Source: Paraburkholderia sp. DHOC27 (GTDB taxonomy: Bacteria; Pseudomonadota; Gammaproteobacteria; Burkholderiales; Burkholderiaceae). From it: DNA of 64,000 nucleotides. Each line of letters starts with the position of its first letter. The first letter of the stretch is position 1. The notes beneath the pieces were generated by a model, which made no database searches, was not told where the DNA came from, and was given only the letters and a program-made list of their open reading frames with translations. Made by a program: the position numbers and the translations under genes. Location: NCBI RefSeq assembly GCF_003429005.1, contig NZ_QVQV01000012.1, positions 118,189-182,188 on the forward strand, read 5' to 3'. Positions 8,896-16,742 of the stretch are shown here, piece after piece.

Positions 8896-9888
8896 ATGAA
8901 CGCCGCATCCAATAGCCCGGAATCCGCCGGGCTACTTACGCTTCTGCGCAGCTTTGGCCAGATCGTCCTGCAACCTAACGCCGCCACCGGCGCGTGCCTG
9001 CTGGCCGCGTGGCTGCTGTGCGACCCGCGCCTGGCGTGCGGCGCGCTGATCGGCGCGATTGCGGCGAACATCGCCGCAATCGTCGCCGGCTGCCCCGAGG
9101 ACGACACGCGCGACGGCCTGCATGGCTTCAATGGCGCACTGGCTGGGCTTGCCGCCTACACCTTCGTGCCGGACCACGCCACCGCCGCGGCGCTGGCCAT
9201 TCTCGCCGCGACCGGCACCGCCTGGTTGCTGCAACCGTGGTCACGCTGGCTGCGCAGCCACGGGTTGGGCACGTATTCGAGCCCGTGTCTGATCGTCACA
9301 TGGCTTTGGCTGCCGCTCATGAAAAGCAGTGCGGCAGCCCTCCCCGGCGCGCCTGCGTCCATGCTCGTTGCGCTGCCCGAAGGCACGCTGTCGGGTCTGG
9401 CGCAAAGCGGTTTCGCCTACGGCGCGCTGCCGGGCCTGCTGATGCTGGTCGGCATTGCGTTGTCGTCACGGCGACACGCACTGGCGGCGCTGGCGGGTTC
9501 TGCGATCGCGGGCGGCGTGCATATGTTGCTCGGCTCGAGCATCGCCACGTTCGACGCGGGCCTCGTCGGATTCAACGGCGCGCTGACCGCCCTCGCACTC
9601 GCGGAAAGCGGCTGGGTAGTCGTGCTTGGCGGCGTTTTGCTCTCGGTTGCGCTACAGCAATTGGCCGGACTGGCTGGCCTACCCGCGATGACCGCGCCGT
9701 TCGTGGTCGCCTGCTGGGGCGTGCAATGGCTGATGCGCCGTGGCAGTGTCAGCCGACGACTTGACAGCGATGTCAGGCGCGACGTCGATCAAGCTATCGA
9801 ACCCGCTATCGAACCTGCTATCACACGCGGCGCCGTACACACTGCCGCACCCGGCGCCAGTCACACCCGTAATAGCCGCCCCGTTTAA
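8896..9888 (+). CDS. urea transporter (UT family)
   Basis: A 330-residue membrane protein with the duplicated urea transporter signature: GLHGFNGALAGLAAYTF in the first half and GLVGFNGALTALALAESG in the second. Each belongs to one of the two inverted halves that line the channel. Bacterial members let urea diffuse inward for urease. No urease genes lie in the window. I chose the ATG at 8896; the frame is open upstream to 8725 but that extension is not hydrophobic and unlike the family. The last 4 bases overlap the convergent brnA stop. A Thr/Ile/Glu-rich hydrophilic tail (about 40 residues) ends the protein. Confidence 0.88.
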   Translation: MNAASNSPESAGLLTLLRSFGQIVLQPNAATGACLLAAWLLCDPRLACGALIGAIAANIAAIVAGCPEDDTRDGLHGFNGALAGLAAYTFVPDHATAAALAILAATGTAWLLQPWSRWLRSHGLGTYSSPCLIVTWLWLPLMKSSAAALPGAPASMLVALPEGTLSGLAQSGFAYGALPGLLMLVGIALSSRRHALAALAGSAIAGGVHMLLGSSIATFDAGLVGFNGALTALALAESGWVVVLGGVLLSVALQQLAGLAGLPAMTAPFVVACWGVQWLMRRGSVSRRLDSDVRRDVDQAIEPAIEPAITRGAVHTAAPGASHTRNSRPV

Positions 9889-10166
9889 GCGCGGCGCTGA
9901 CTAAGCCACTCGCGCAAGGCGTCGTTCATCCGGGTCTGCCATCCATCGCCTGTCGCCTTGAAGGCATCCACCACGTCAGCGTCATAGCGCACGGTTAGAG
10001 AAATTTTCGGATTCTGGAGCTTGGGGCGGCCGCGCACGCCCAGCCGCTTCATCTTCGCGAAATCTTCCGCGGGTACCTCGTAAGTGTCCGGGTCTGCCGC
10101 GATGCCCCGGTTGATTGCCGCCTCTTCTTCGTCGGTTGGCAGAATCAGTTTACGTTTGCTCGACAT
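9885..10166 (-). CDS. brnA: BrnA antitoxin
   Basis: A 93-residue antitoxin. The C-terminal part KISLTVRYDADVVDAFKATGDGWQTRMNDALREWL is a ribbon-helix-helix domain typical of BrnA, which neutralises BrnT and represses the operon by binding DNA as a dimer. The N-terminal part is acidic and probably flexible, as expected for the toxin-binding or protease-labile region. It overlaps the 3' end of brnT by 17 bases, the usual toxin-first order. An upstream in-frame extension lies inside brnT and is not used. Confidence 0.9.
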   Translation of the reverse strand: MSSKRKLILPTDEEEAAINRGIAADPDTYEVPAEDFAKMKRLGVRGRPKLQNPKISLTVRYDADVVDAFKATGDGWQTRMNDALREWLSQRRA

Positions 10167-10419
10167 AGTTGCGTATCTCCCGCTTGTTTGCCTTGCGCAT
10201 GCTGATGACGCGCATGGTGTTGCCGCGCTGCGTGAACACGACGCAGTAAAGACGGCCATTGACGACGCCAAAGCCAACCTCGCGCAGCTCGCGATAGTCG
10301 CGCCGCGTGTCAACGTAGGCCACCACTTCCGACCAATCGAGTTCTGCCGCAAGTTCAATTGATACGCCGTGGTTGGCGATGTTCTGTTCGTTCTTGGCCA
10401 GATAGTAGGTAATGTCCAA
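10150..10419 (-). CDS. brnT: BrnT ribonuclease toxin
   Basis: An 89-residue toxin of the BrnT family, a RelE-fold ribonuclease that arrests translation. The N-terminal YLAKNEQNIANHGVSIELA matches the family's conserved DxxKxxxNxxKHGV-like region, and the C-terminal RVISMRKANKREIRNY carries the catalytic/basic motif (RxISxRxAxxxExxxY). The only start that fits the family length is TTG at 10417-10419, giving MDITYYLAKN. A sigma70-like promoter lies immediately upstream, so the message would be almost leaderless. Forms an operon with brnA. Confidence 0.88.
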   Translation of the reverse strand: MDITYYLAKNEQNIANHGVSIELAAELDWSEVVAYVDTRRDYRELREVGFGVVNGRLYCVVFTQRGNTMRVISMRKANKREIRNYVEQT

Positions 10420-10427
10420 TTGGATTA

Positions 10428-10480
10428 ATTGTAGTTACGGTTAATGGACGGGTCAAGACATATTTGTAGGTACGTTTAAT
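10428..10480 (-). promoter_or_regulatory. brnTA promoter with two imperfect direct repeats
   Basis: On the minus strand TTGACC (10451-10456), a 17-bp spacer and TACAAT (10428-10433) form a good sigma70 promoter. Two 17-bp direct repeats, TTGTAGTTACGGTTAAT at 10429-10445 and TTGTAGGTACGTTTAAT at 10464-10480 (15/17 identical, 35 bp apart), cover the -10/spacer and the region upstream of -35. They are likely BrnA operator sites; that assignment is inference. Confidence 0.55.
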
Positions 10481-10640
10481 CGCATCGCTAGCATGGGGTT
10501 TCCGGCTTGTTGCCCGAAGGTCCGTAGACGTCGGATTTTCACGATATTGATTAGGTAGCCTGATCTTTTACCCGACAAACCGGGAACGATATCGCGCTCA
10601 AGCTTCGGGAAGAAGTCGGCCAAATGGCCAATGCCGGGGG

Positions 10641-10686
10641 AACACAAGGGACATCGATCTGGCCGTCTGGCCAATGTTCTTGTGTT
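10641..10686. repeat. imperfect inverted repeat in the brnT-higB gap
   Basis: AACACAAG at 10641-10648 pairs with CTTGTGTT at 10679-10686, with further partial pairing inside (GACAT/ATGT). It sits in a 426-base gap between brnT and the RelE-like gene that is AT-richer than its surroundings and otherwise shows no convincing gene. It could be a terminator remnant or the end of a lost element. Confidence 0.35.
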
Positions 10687-10809
10687 AATTGATACGTTAT
10701 CCTGATCTTTACTCTTTTCGAACCAAACGGCGCGAGATCAGCGGCGTCATGGGCCGCATGACCTGAGTCAACTTCCGCTCACTTCACTCGATCAACCTCA
10801 ACGAACCGC

Positions 10810-10841
10810 TTGCAAAACATAACATATTTGTTATCATATAA
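10810..10841 (+). promoter_or_regulatory. promoter and dyad operator of the RelE/HigB-like module
   Basis: TTGCAA (10810-10815), a 16-bp spacer and TATCAT (10832-10837) resemble a sigma70 promoter. The spacer holds the perfect inverted repeat ATAACAtattTGTTAT (10819-10834), and a smaller one, TTATcatATAA, follows at 10831-10841. Position over the promoter suggests autorepression by the Xre-type antitoxin. Confidence 0.5.
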
Positions 10842-10845
10842 CCCA

Positions 10846-11178
10846 ATGACATTCGCGATTGATTTCTACAACGAACGTGTCAGAACAGACATTGCGTCGT
10901 TACCCAAAACGCTGCTGGCACGCTTCATCGCGCTGGCGGATCGAATGGAGCAATATGGTCCGGATCTCGGCGAACCTCACACCCAGTGCATGGGCGCAGG
11001 CCTGTTCGAGATGCGTCTAAAGGGTGCAGAAGATATTGCCAGAGTCTTCTATTGCTCGATCGTCGATCGCAAGGTCGTCATGCTTCATTCTTTCGTAAAG
11101 AAGTCGCAACAGACGCCACCCCAAGAGCTTGAGGTGGCACGAAAAAGACTGTTGGAGGTTAAACGTGTCAACGTATAA
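10846..11178 (+). CDS. RelE/ParE-superfamily (HigB/Gp49-like) toxin
   Basis: A 110-residue protein matching the phage Gp49/HigB-like toxin family (PF05973). The family pattern is visible in ALADRMEQYGPDLGEPHTQ, then GLFEMRLKGAEDIARVFY, and the C-terminal VVMLHSFVKKSQQTPPQEL with the basic residues needed for mRNA cleavage on the ribosome. I use the ATG at 10846; a TTG at 10810 is in frame but is part of the promoter. The gene overlaps its antitoxin gene by 14 bases, and toxin-before-antitoxin order is characteristic of higBA modules. Confidence 0.85.
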   Translation: MTFAIDFYNERVRTDIASLPKTLLARFIALADRMEQYGPDLGEPHTQCMGAGLFEMRLKGAEDIARVFYCSIVDRKVVMLHSFVKKSQQTPPQELEVARKRLLEVKRVNV

Positions 11179-11452
11179 AGAACTGCGCCGCCAGGCGCTG
11201 TCGGACCCGGAAGTTCGCGCGGAATTCGAGCGCCTCAATCGCGAGGAATTCGCCCTGCTCGATCAGATGCTCGCTGCGCGTCACGCGGCGGGGCTGAGTC
11301 AGGCGCAGGTGGCCGAACGCATGGGCACCAAGGCGCCGGCCATCACCCGGCTGGAACGCGCGCTCGCCTCGGGAGAGCACTCTCCATCCGTCGATACCCT
11401 GCGAAAATACGCCGCCGCATGCGGCAAGCGGCTGGTCATCTCCATCGCATAA
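11165..11452 (+). CDS. Xre-family (HigA-like) antitoxin
   Basis: A 95-residue DNA-binding protein with a Cro/CI helix-turn-helix near residues 40-85: AGLSQAQVAERMGTKAPAIT is the DNA-reading part, followed by RLERAL and a short C-terminal strand ending VISIA. It would bind and neutralise the toxin encoded just upstream and repress their promoter. The start is GTG at 11165, supported by GGAGG at 11154-11158 six bases before it and by the 14-base overlap with the toxin gene; an ATG at 11129 would add residues unlike the family. Confidence 0.84.
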   Translation: MSTYKELRRQALSDPEVRAEFERLNREEFALLDQMLAARHAAGLSQAQVAERMGTKAPAITRLERALASGEHSPSVDTLRKYAAACGKRLVISIA

Positions 11453-11592
11453 GAGCGGCTGTATGCGCTACGTTCGTCACCTGCGACAACAGGCCGCAAG
11501 TCGCGATCAATTGCGCGGTGCTGCAGCGCGGTGTATTGCCGCACTTATCGAAGCCATCCGCTCATCACACCCTCAAGCGCACAAATAAAATC

Positions 11593-11606
11593 TTGATACT
11601 CATCAA
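11593..11606 (+). promoter_or_regulatory. FNR/ANR box upstream of cydAB
   Basis: TTGATACTCATCAA matches the FNR-family consensus TTGATnnnnATCAA at all ten defined positions. It lies 166 bases before the cydA ATG in the 320-base gap after the toxin-antitoxin module; no gene is evident in that gap. Oxygen-responsive activation or repression of the bd oxidase by an FNR/ANR homologue is the natural reading. Confidence 0.7.
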
Positions 11607-11772
11607 TCATTTAGCATCTTGAAATACGCGTTACGGGTTCCGCCACGCGGCTTTTCGACGCAGGACGCGCCGCAGCAAACTCCCGCGCATTCCCCTACGC
11701 TTGCGCCATCTGCAAATCGCAGTGCGCGTCGACAGTGGTCGCCGTGCGTAGGCTGTTTCGGGCATCACTGCT

Positions 11773-13182
11773 ATGGACCCCACCTTCTCAGCATTCGACC
11801 TGGCGCGCATCCAGTTCGCGTTCACGGTCTCGTTTCACATCGTCTTTCCTGCGCTCAGCATCGGCCTTGCGAGTTTTATCGCCGTGCTCGAGTGGCGCTG
11901 GCTCAAAACCGGTAAGGCGTACTACAAAGATCTGTGTCTGTTCTGGTCGAAGATCTTCGCAGTGGCGTTCGGTATGGGCGTCGTCTCCGGTGTCGTCATG
12001 AGTTACGAGTTCGGCACCAACTGGTCAGGCTTTTCGAGTTTCGCCGGTCCGATCACGGGGCCGCTGCTGATGTACGAGGTCATGACCGCGTTTTTCCTCG
12101 AAGCAGGCTTTCTCGGCATCATGCTGTTCGGTTGGCAACGCGTCAGTCCGCGTGCGCACTTCGGCGCCACGCTGATGGTCGCCATCGGCACGCTGATCTC
12201 CACCTTCTGGATTCTTGCATCCAATAGCTGGATGCAGACGCCGCAAGGGTTCGACGTGGTCAATGGCCATGTCGTGCCGCTCGACTGGTTCAAGATCGTC
12301 TTCAATCCGTCGTTCCCGTACCGCCTCGCCCATATGGCACTGGCTGCTTTCATCGTGGCGGGTCTGGTGGTGGCGGCGGTGAGCGCATGGCATCTGTTGA
12401 AGGGGCGGCGCGATCCGGCCGTGAAGAAGATGTTTTCCATGGCGCTGTGGCTGCTGCTCATCCTCACGCCCATTCAGGCGTTCGTCGGTGACCAGCATGG
12501 TCTGAACACGCGCAAGTATCAGCCCGCAAAAATCGCCGCCATCGAAGGTCTCTGGAACACCGAGAAAGGCGGCACCGCGCTCAACCTGTTCGGCATCCCC
12601 GACATGCAGGCGGAGACCACGCGTTACGCCGTCTCTATCCCCCATCTGGGCAGCCTGATCCTCACGCATAGCTGGGATGGCGAAATTCGCGGTCTCAAGG
12701 AATTCGCGCCGCAAGACCGCCCGAATTCCACCGTCGTGTTCTGGAGTTTTCGCATCATGGCAGGGCTTGGCGTGCTGATGATCGTGATGTCGGCGGCCGC
12801 ATGGGTGCTGCGCCGGCGCGGCACGCTGTATGACGCGCGGTGGTTCCAGAAACTCGTCGTCGCAATGGGACCGACGGGCTTCATCACGCTGCTGGCCGGT
12901 TGGGTCACCACCGAAGCGGGGCGTCAGCCGTGGGTGGTGTACGGTGTGATGCGTACGTCTCAAGCCGTCTCGCCGCTCACCACGCAACAGGTCGGCATCT
13001 CGCTGATGGCCTTCGTGATCGTCTACTTCGTCGTGTTCGGCACCGGCATCTACTACATGCTGAAGCTCATGCGCGCCGGTCCGGCGTTGCCCGGCCACAC
13101 ACCGCATGGCGTGCCGGATTTCGCGCCCGGCGGCAAGGCAGCGCCTACTTTGCCGCGCGCCAAACAGTTGATCGACGCCTGA
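11773..13182 (+). CDS. cydA: cytochrome bd-type quinol oxidase subunit I (CIO type)
   Basis: A 469-residue multi-spanning subunit carrying haems b558, b595 and d. The haem ligand region SFHIVFPALSIGLA gives His22, the conserved GRQPW motif (in EAGRQPWVVYGVMRTS) is present, and a further histidine occurs in YRLAHMALAAF. The quinol-binding Q-loop is short (no long insertion as in E. coli CydA), which places it with the cyanide-insensitive oxidases. With subunit II it reduces oxygen to water at high affinity. An FNR box upstream supports micro-oxic control. cydB follows after 81 bases. Confidence 0.94.
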   Translation: MDPTFSAFDLARIQFAFTVSFHIVFPALSIGLASFIAVLEWRWLKTGKAYYKDLCLFWSKIFAVAFGMGVVSGVVMSYEFGTNWSGFSSFAGPITGPLLMYEVMTAFFLEAGFLGIMLFGWQRVSPRAHFGATLMVAIGTLISTFWILASNSWMQTPQGFDVVNGHVVPLDWFKIVFNPSFPYRLAHMALAAFIVAGLVVAAVSAWHLLKGRRDPAVKKMFSMALWLLLILTPIQAFVGDQHGLNTRKYQPAKIAAIEGLWNTEKGGTALNLFGIPDMQAETTRYAVSIPHLGSLILTHSWDGEIRGLKEFAPQDRPNSTVVFWSFRIMAGLGVLMIVMSAAAWVLRRRGTLYDARWFQKLVVAMGPTGFITLLAGWVTTEAGRQPWVVYGVMRTSQAVSPLTTQQVGISLMAFVIVYFVVFGTGIYYMLKLMRAGPALPGHTPHGVPDFAPGGKAAPTLPRAKQLIDA

Positions 13183-13263
13183 GTCCTCGAGCCAATCACG
13201 CAGGTTGTTGACGGCGTTCGTCACCGACCCGCCAGCCTTCCTCCAACCGAACAAGGCAGCAAA

Positions 13264-14268
13264 ATGGATGTCACCGTAGTGTGGGCCGCGATCATCGCGC
13301 TCGGCCTCTTCATGTACGTCGTGCTCGATGGCTTCGACCTCGGCATTGGCATCGTGTTTCCGTTCTTCCCCGATGAACGCGAGCGCAATCTGATGATGAA
13401 CACCGTTGCACCCGTCTGGGACGGCAACGAGACCTGGCTCGTGCTCGGCGGCGCCGGCCTCTTCGCGGTGTTCCCGGTGGTGTACTCTACCGTGTTGTCG
13501 GCGTTGTATCTGCCGCTGATCTTCATGCTCGCTTGTCTGATCTTCCGCGGCGTGTCGTTTGAACTGCGCGCCAAGGCCAACCGCACCCGGCATCTGTGGG
13601 ACCTGGCGTTCATCGGCGGCTCGACCGGCGCCGCGTTCTTCCAGGGCATCGTACTGGGCGCATTCTTGCAGGGCATCCCCGTCGCAAACGGCACGTACGC
13701 CGGCACCGCGTTCGACTGGCTCACGCCGTTCAGCCTGCTCACCGGACTCGGGCTCGTCGTGACCTATGCGCTACTCGGCTGCTGCTGGCTGATCGCCAAA
13801 ACGGAAGGCGATCTGCAACGACGTCTGCATCGCGTGGTGTGGCCGTTGACGATCATCCTGCTCGGCTTCATCGCGCTGGTCAGCGTGTGGACGCCGCTGC
13901 AAGCGCCCAACCTGGCGCAGCGCTGGTTTGGCGCCGGCCTGTTCTATCGTCTGCTGCCGGTGCCTTTTCTCGTCGCGATCTGCGCGGGTTTGATGTATCG
14001 CGCGGTCCGTGAACGCCATCACAAGACGCCCTTCGTGCTCGCGCTTGCGCTAGTGCTGCTCGGCTACCTCGGCTTGCTGGTCAGCCTCTGGCCTTATGCG
14101 ATTCCGTCGAGCATGACGTTGTGGGAAGCGGCCGCGCCGCGCTCGAGCCAGATGTTCACGCTGGCGGGCGCCGCGGTGATTCTGCCTGTCATTCTCAGCT
14201 ATACGACGATGGGTTACTGGGTATTTCGCGGCAAGGTGCGCCATGACGACCAACATCACTATCACTAA
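13264..14268 (+). CDS. cydB: cytochrome bd-type quinol oxidase subunit II
   Basis: A 334-residue membrane protein with eight to nine predicted transmembrane segments. The N-terminal YVVLDGFDLGIGIVFPFF and the following WDGNETWLVLGGAGLFAVFP are near-invariant CydB motifs; the central FIGGSTGAAFFQGIVLGAFL is also typical. Together with CydA it forms the oxidase heterodimer. Length equals that of Pseudomonas CioB. Its last 26 bases overlap a small third gene of the operon at 14243. Confidence 0.94.
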   Translation: MDVTVVWAAIIALGLFMYVVLDGFDLGIGIVFPFFPDERERNLMMNTVAPVWDGNETWLVLGGAGLFAVFPVVYSTVLSALYLPLIFMLACLIFRGVSFELRAKANRTRHLWDLAFIGGSTGAAFFQGIVLGAFLQGIPVANGTYAGTAFDWLTPFSLLTGLGLVVTYALLGCCWLIAKTEGDLQRRLHRVVWPLTIILLGFIALVSVWTPLQAPNLAQRWFGAGLFYRLLPVPFLVAICAGLMYRAVRERHHKTPFVLALALVLLGYLGLLVSLWPYAIPSSMTLWEAAAPRSSQMFTLAGAAVILPVILSYTTMGYWVFRGKVRHDDQHHYH

Positions 14269-14410
14269 CCGCCGCGCCGCGTTCGCGCGTATCAGGCTGC
14301 CTGGCTGGGTCTGGTTTATCGCGCTGTGGTGCGCGGGGGTGGGCGGCGCGGTGTCGCTCGGCTTTGCGTTCAAGGTGTTGATGAATCTGACGCTGTTTGC
14401 CGTGAAATGA
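14243..14410 (+). CDS. small DUF2474-type bd-oxidase accessory subunit
   Basis: A 55-residue reading frame beginning with ATG inside the last codons of cydB and ending TGA at 14408-14410. Translation gives a short basic N-terminus (NRRAAFARIRLP), one hydrophobic helix (GWVWFIALWCAGVGGAVSLG) and a short tail. Length, single helix, W-rich start and position directly after cydB match the DUF2474 proteins that accompany CIO-type oxidases, analogous to CydX/CydS, which stabilise the haem-bearing subunit. AAGG lies a few bases upstream. It is short enough to be missed by length-filtered gene calling. Confidence 0.75.
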   Translation: MTTNITITNRRAAFARIRLPGWVWFIALWCAGVGGAVSLGFAFKVLMNLTLFAVK

Positions 14411-14445
14411 GCGGTGGAATGAGCCGTGGAACAAGCCGTGGAATG
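14410..14445 (+). repeat. three tandem copies of a 12-bp unit
   Basis: AGCGGTGGAATG, AGCCGTGGAACA and AGCCGTGGAATG follow one another directly after the stop codon of the small oxidase subunit. Differences are one or two bases per copy. No function is evident. Confidence 0.6.
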
Positions 14446-15598
14446 AACCGCGCCGTGGCCCTGCATGACATCACCGAATCCCTGCCGGCGTGCTTTAAAA
14501 AATGCGCGGTGCCGCACGTTTATGTAGCAGGCTGGAGCAATAACGGGGATGACGAACAAAGCCAGAAGGAAGCCAAAAATCGGGGTACATAAAAGAGACT
14601 CAAACGCGAGGTTCAAGAGCAGGATTCAAGAACGCAGTTGAAAGGAACAACAAGGGCGTGCGCAAGACCAAACCACGACGCGGGACCGGCGGCACGAGAG
14701 ACCAGTTTCACGCCCTTGAGAAATTGCCATGCTGTTTGGGGGATCTGCACCATGAGCCGGACACGCGAAGCGGAGTTCCGGCCGCCTGAGAAACACCGTT
14801 GCCGTCGATCCGCATTTGATCGCGGCAGCGGGTGGTAGAGAGCATCAGCTGTAACGCGTCAGCCTCGAGGTCAAAGAGGCACGCGTTGAAACACGAGGCC
14901 GCGCCTGTTCGTGGCGGCCTGTCGGAACGGGTGGCGTCAGGGAGGCGCCATCCGGCTCCGCCGTTGTGACAAACCGCCCGCAACCGCCGTGATCAACGGC
15001 TGGCTCGACGCGGGCAAGCGTCCGTAGCGCCCAAAAGCGCGCTCATGCGCTGCCGAGCTGGTATCAAGACACCGCCATAACATGGCGCGTCCCATCGCTC
15101 AAAACACCCTCCCACTGCAACTTCGGCGAATCCCGCCGCGACGGCCTCGTCTGCCGTTGCCACAGGGTTGCCGCAGCGTTGCGCCGTATCGGCCTGGATC
15201 ATCGTGGTTACACGGCTGGTTGTCAGCCGGCAGCACTATCGCGGAGGCTTAAGCGCGCGTGGCCGGCATGTTGCGCCGTAGCCGTAGCCATACGCCGTGC
15301 ACCGTGCCATGCACCGTGTGCCCCTCGCCGCGCGCCGCGCCAGACCGGCCATGCCGCCCGCCTCGGCACAGCCCGGCTCCGATATACCACCAGCGCCCGC
15401 CCCCGCCGCGCCCCCACCGCCCGGCGGCTTATTACCCCCCGGCATACGCCATCTACCACTTATTGCATATAGGCGAAGCCCCCCGCGAAAACCATACTGG
15501 GTTCACTTTCCAGCGCGGCATACGGTCCTTCGGACCTCTTCATCGCCTAGCTTCAAGGCTCTCCGCGCTCCCTGTCCCATCCTTCTTTGGAGGTTTTC
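14446..15598. other. 1.15-kb stretch without a convincing gene
   Basis: No reading frame here has family-like features, codon bias or a good start. Between about 15250 and 15460 the sequence is low in complexity: repeats of GCCGTA and GCACCGTGCC, then a plus-strand frame reading proline/tyrosine-rich (PPPPRPHRPAAYYPPAY). That resembles the tail of a small exported proline-rich protein and may be the remains of a decayed gene. A short hairpin, GGTCCttcGGACC, lies near 15522-15534. The final bases hold the TTGGAGG ribosome binding site of the next gene. Confidence 0.4.
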
Positions 15599-16390
15599 AT
15601 GGGCGCTGTTCCGAGCCGCGAGTTCGTCCGCAATCTTGACGATGCCATCCTGCCTGACCTGTGGCGCCGCCGCACGCAGTTATCGGATGACGAAATGGTG
15701 TCGATGGTCGACCTCGTCAAACGGGCGCTGCGAACCTACCATCCGCTCGAACTCCAGGCACTCGGCGACGACAAGGAAGAACTCGTGGCCCAGTTCATCT
15801 TCTCCAAGGTGCTGAGACTCGCGCCCGGACACACTGACACGCACGCCTGCGCCGAGAGCGCGCCCTCCAATGGCTACGCGCTGTGCGCCTATTTCCGACG
15901 CTACCTGATCGACTGCCTGCGCAGCGCCGGACATCAACGCAATGTCTCGATGGAAACCGAAGGCGTGGAGCAGGAAATCGACATCCGCGCCCACGCGCTC
16001 GAGGACCCAGTCGAAAGCGTACTGATTCAATATGGTCTCGACGAAGCCCGCGTGCGTGTGGCGGCGCGCACCTTCATCGAGCAACTCGACGAACCGGAGC
16101 GCATCGTGCTGGCCGGCAGCCTCGGCTGGTGCTCGGAATGCAAGGGCGGCCTCTCAGCGGTGGCGGCGCAGCATCGGGTGCCGTCCTATCACTATCGGGC
16201 GGTGAAACTTGGCGTCACCATGAAAAAGACGGCCAATGCCGACGACTTTTCCAATACCAAGATCGGCCGCTGGCTGATCGACGTACTCGGCATCGAGATC
16301 CAGCCGGATAATCGCGAGGCCATTCTGATCGCGCTGAATCTGCTCGCCGCCGAATCCAGCGAAGGCGAAATCACGGACGAGGCCGCCTAG
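15599..16390 (+). CDS. uncharacterised protein with sigma-70-like architecture
   Basis: A 263-residue soluble protein. TTTGGAGG ends 5 bases before the ATG, so the start is firm. I do not recognise a named family, but two segments look like ECF sigma regions. Residues near 55-120 (EELVAQFIFSKVLRLA, then YFRRYLIDCLRSAGHQR) resemble region 2, and residues near 160-205 (FIEQLDEPERIVLAGSLG, then LSAVAAQHRVPSYHYRAVK) resemble region 4 with its helix-turn-helix. A Cys pair (WCSEC) interrupts the second segment. The remainder is acidic. It could be a divergent sigma factor or another DNA-binding protein; neighbours give no hint. Confidence 0.6.
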   Translation: MGAVPSREFVRNLDDAILPDLWRRRTQLSDDEMVSMVDLVKRALRTYHPLELQALGDDKEELVAQFIFSKVLRLAPGHTDTHACAESAPSNGYALCAYFRRYLIDCLRSAGHQRNVSMETEGVEQEIDIRAHALEDPVESVLIQYGLDEARVRVAARTFIEQLDEPERIVLAGSLGWCSECKGGLSAVAAQHRVPSYHYRAVKLGVTMKKTANADDFSNTKIGRWLIDVLGIEIQPDNREAILIALNLLAAESSEGEITDEAA

Positions 16391-16742
16391 CCGCAACGTC
16401 GTGCGCGTTTCATGCAGCCGCCACGCGCAGTCTCGAGCCAGGCGAATAATGAGCGAGCGCCGATGGATGGATGCAAACGCAAGGTGACCCATCTCAAGCA
16501 ATGCCAATCAAATTTCTGCAATGGAATGGCAAGGGCGTCACGCCGCGACATGCTCCACAGTGAGCGCGCGATGCACGGAAAAGCGTAGCGATTTGACATG
16601 CGCCCACGGGGCAGGATAATCGGGGAGCCGTGCCATCCGCGACTGGCCGTCTCTAACCGGCCCTCCGCTACCGGAGAATCACGGCGCGAAATGGACCCAG
16701 CCACATGGGCCTACCATCCAATAAAACAAACTAATTATCGCT
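16391..16742. other. 352-base gap, no gene seen
   Basis: No coding frame is supported. The last 50 bases before the following ATG become AT-rich (AATAAAACAAACTAATTATC), the likely promoter and leader of the membrane protein gene. Confidence 0.4.

Noticed and set aside
10453..10674. A 73-codon minus-strand frame upstream of brnT
   Set aside because: It crosses the brnT promoter and part of a stem-loop, has no ribosome binding site and no recognisable domain.
12025..13593. A 522-codon minus-strand frame opposite cydAB
   Set aside because: Antisense of clear oxidase genes; His/Arg/Glu-rich composition without domains.
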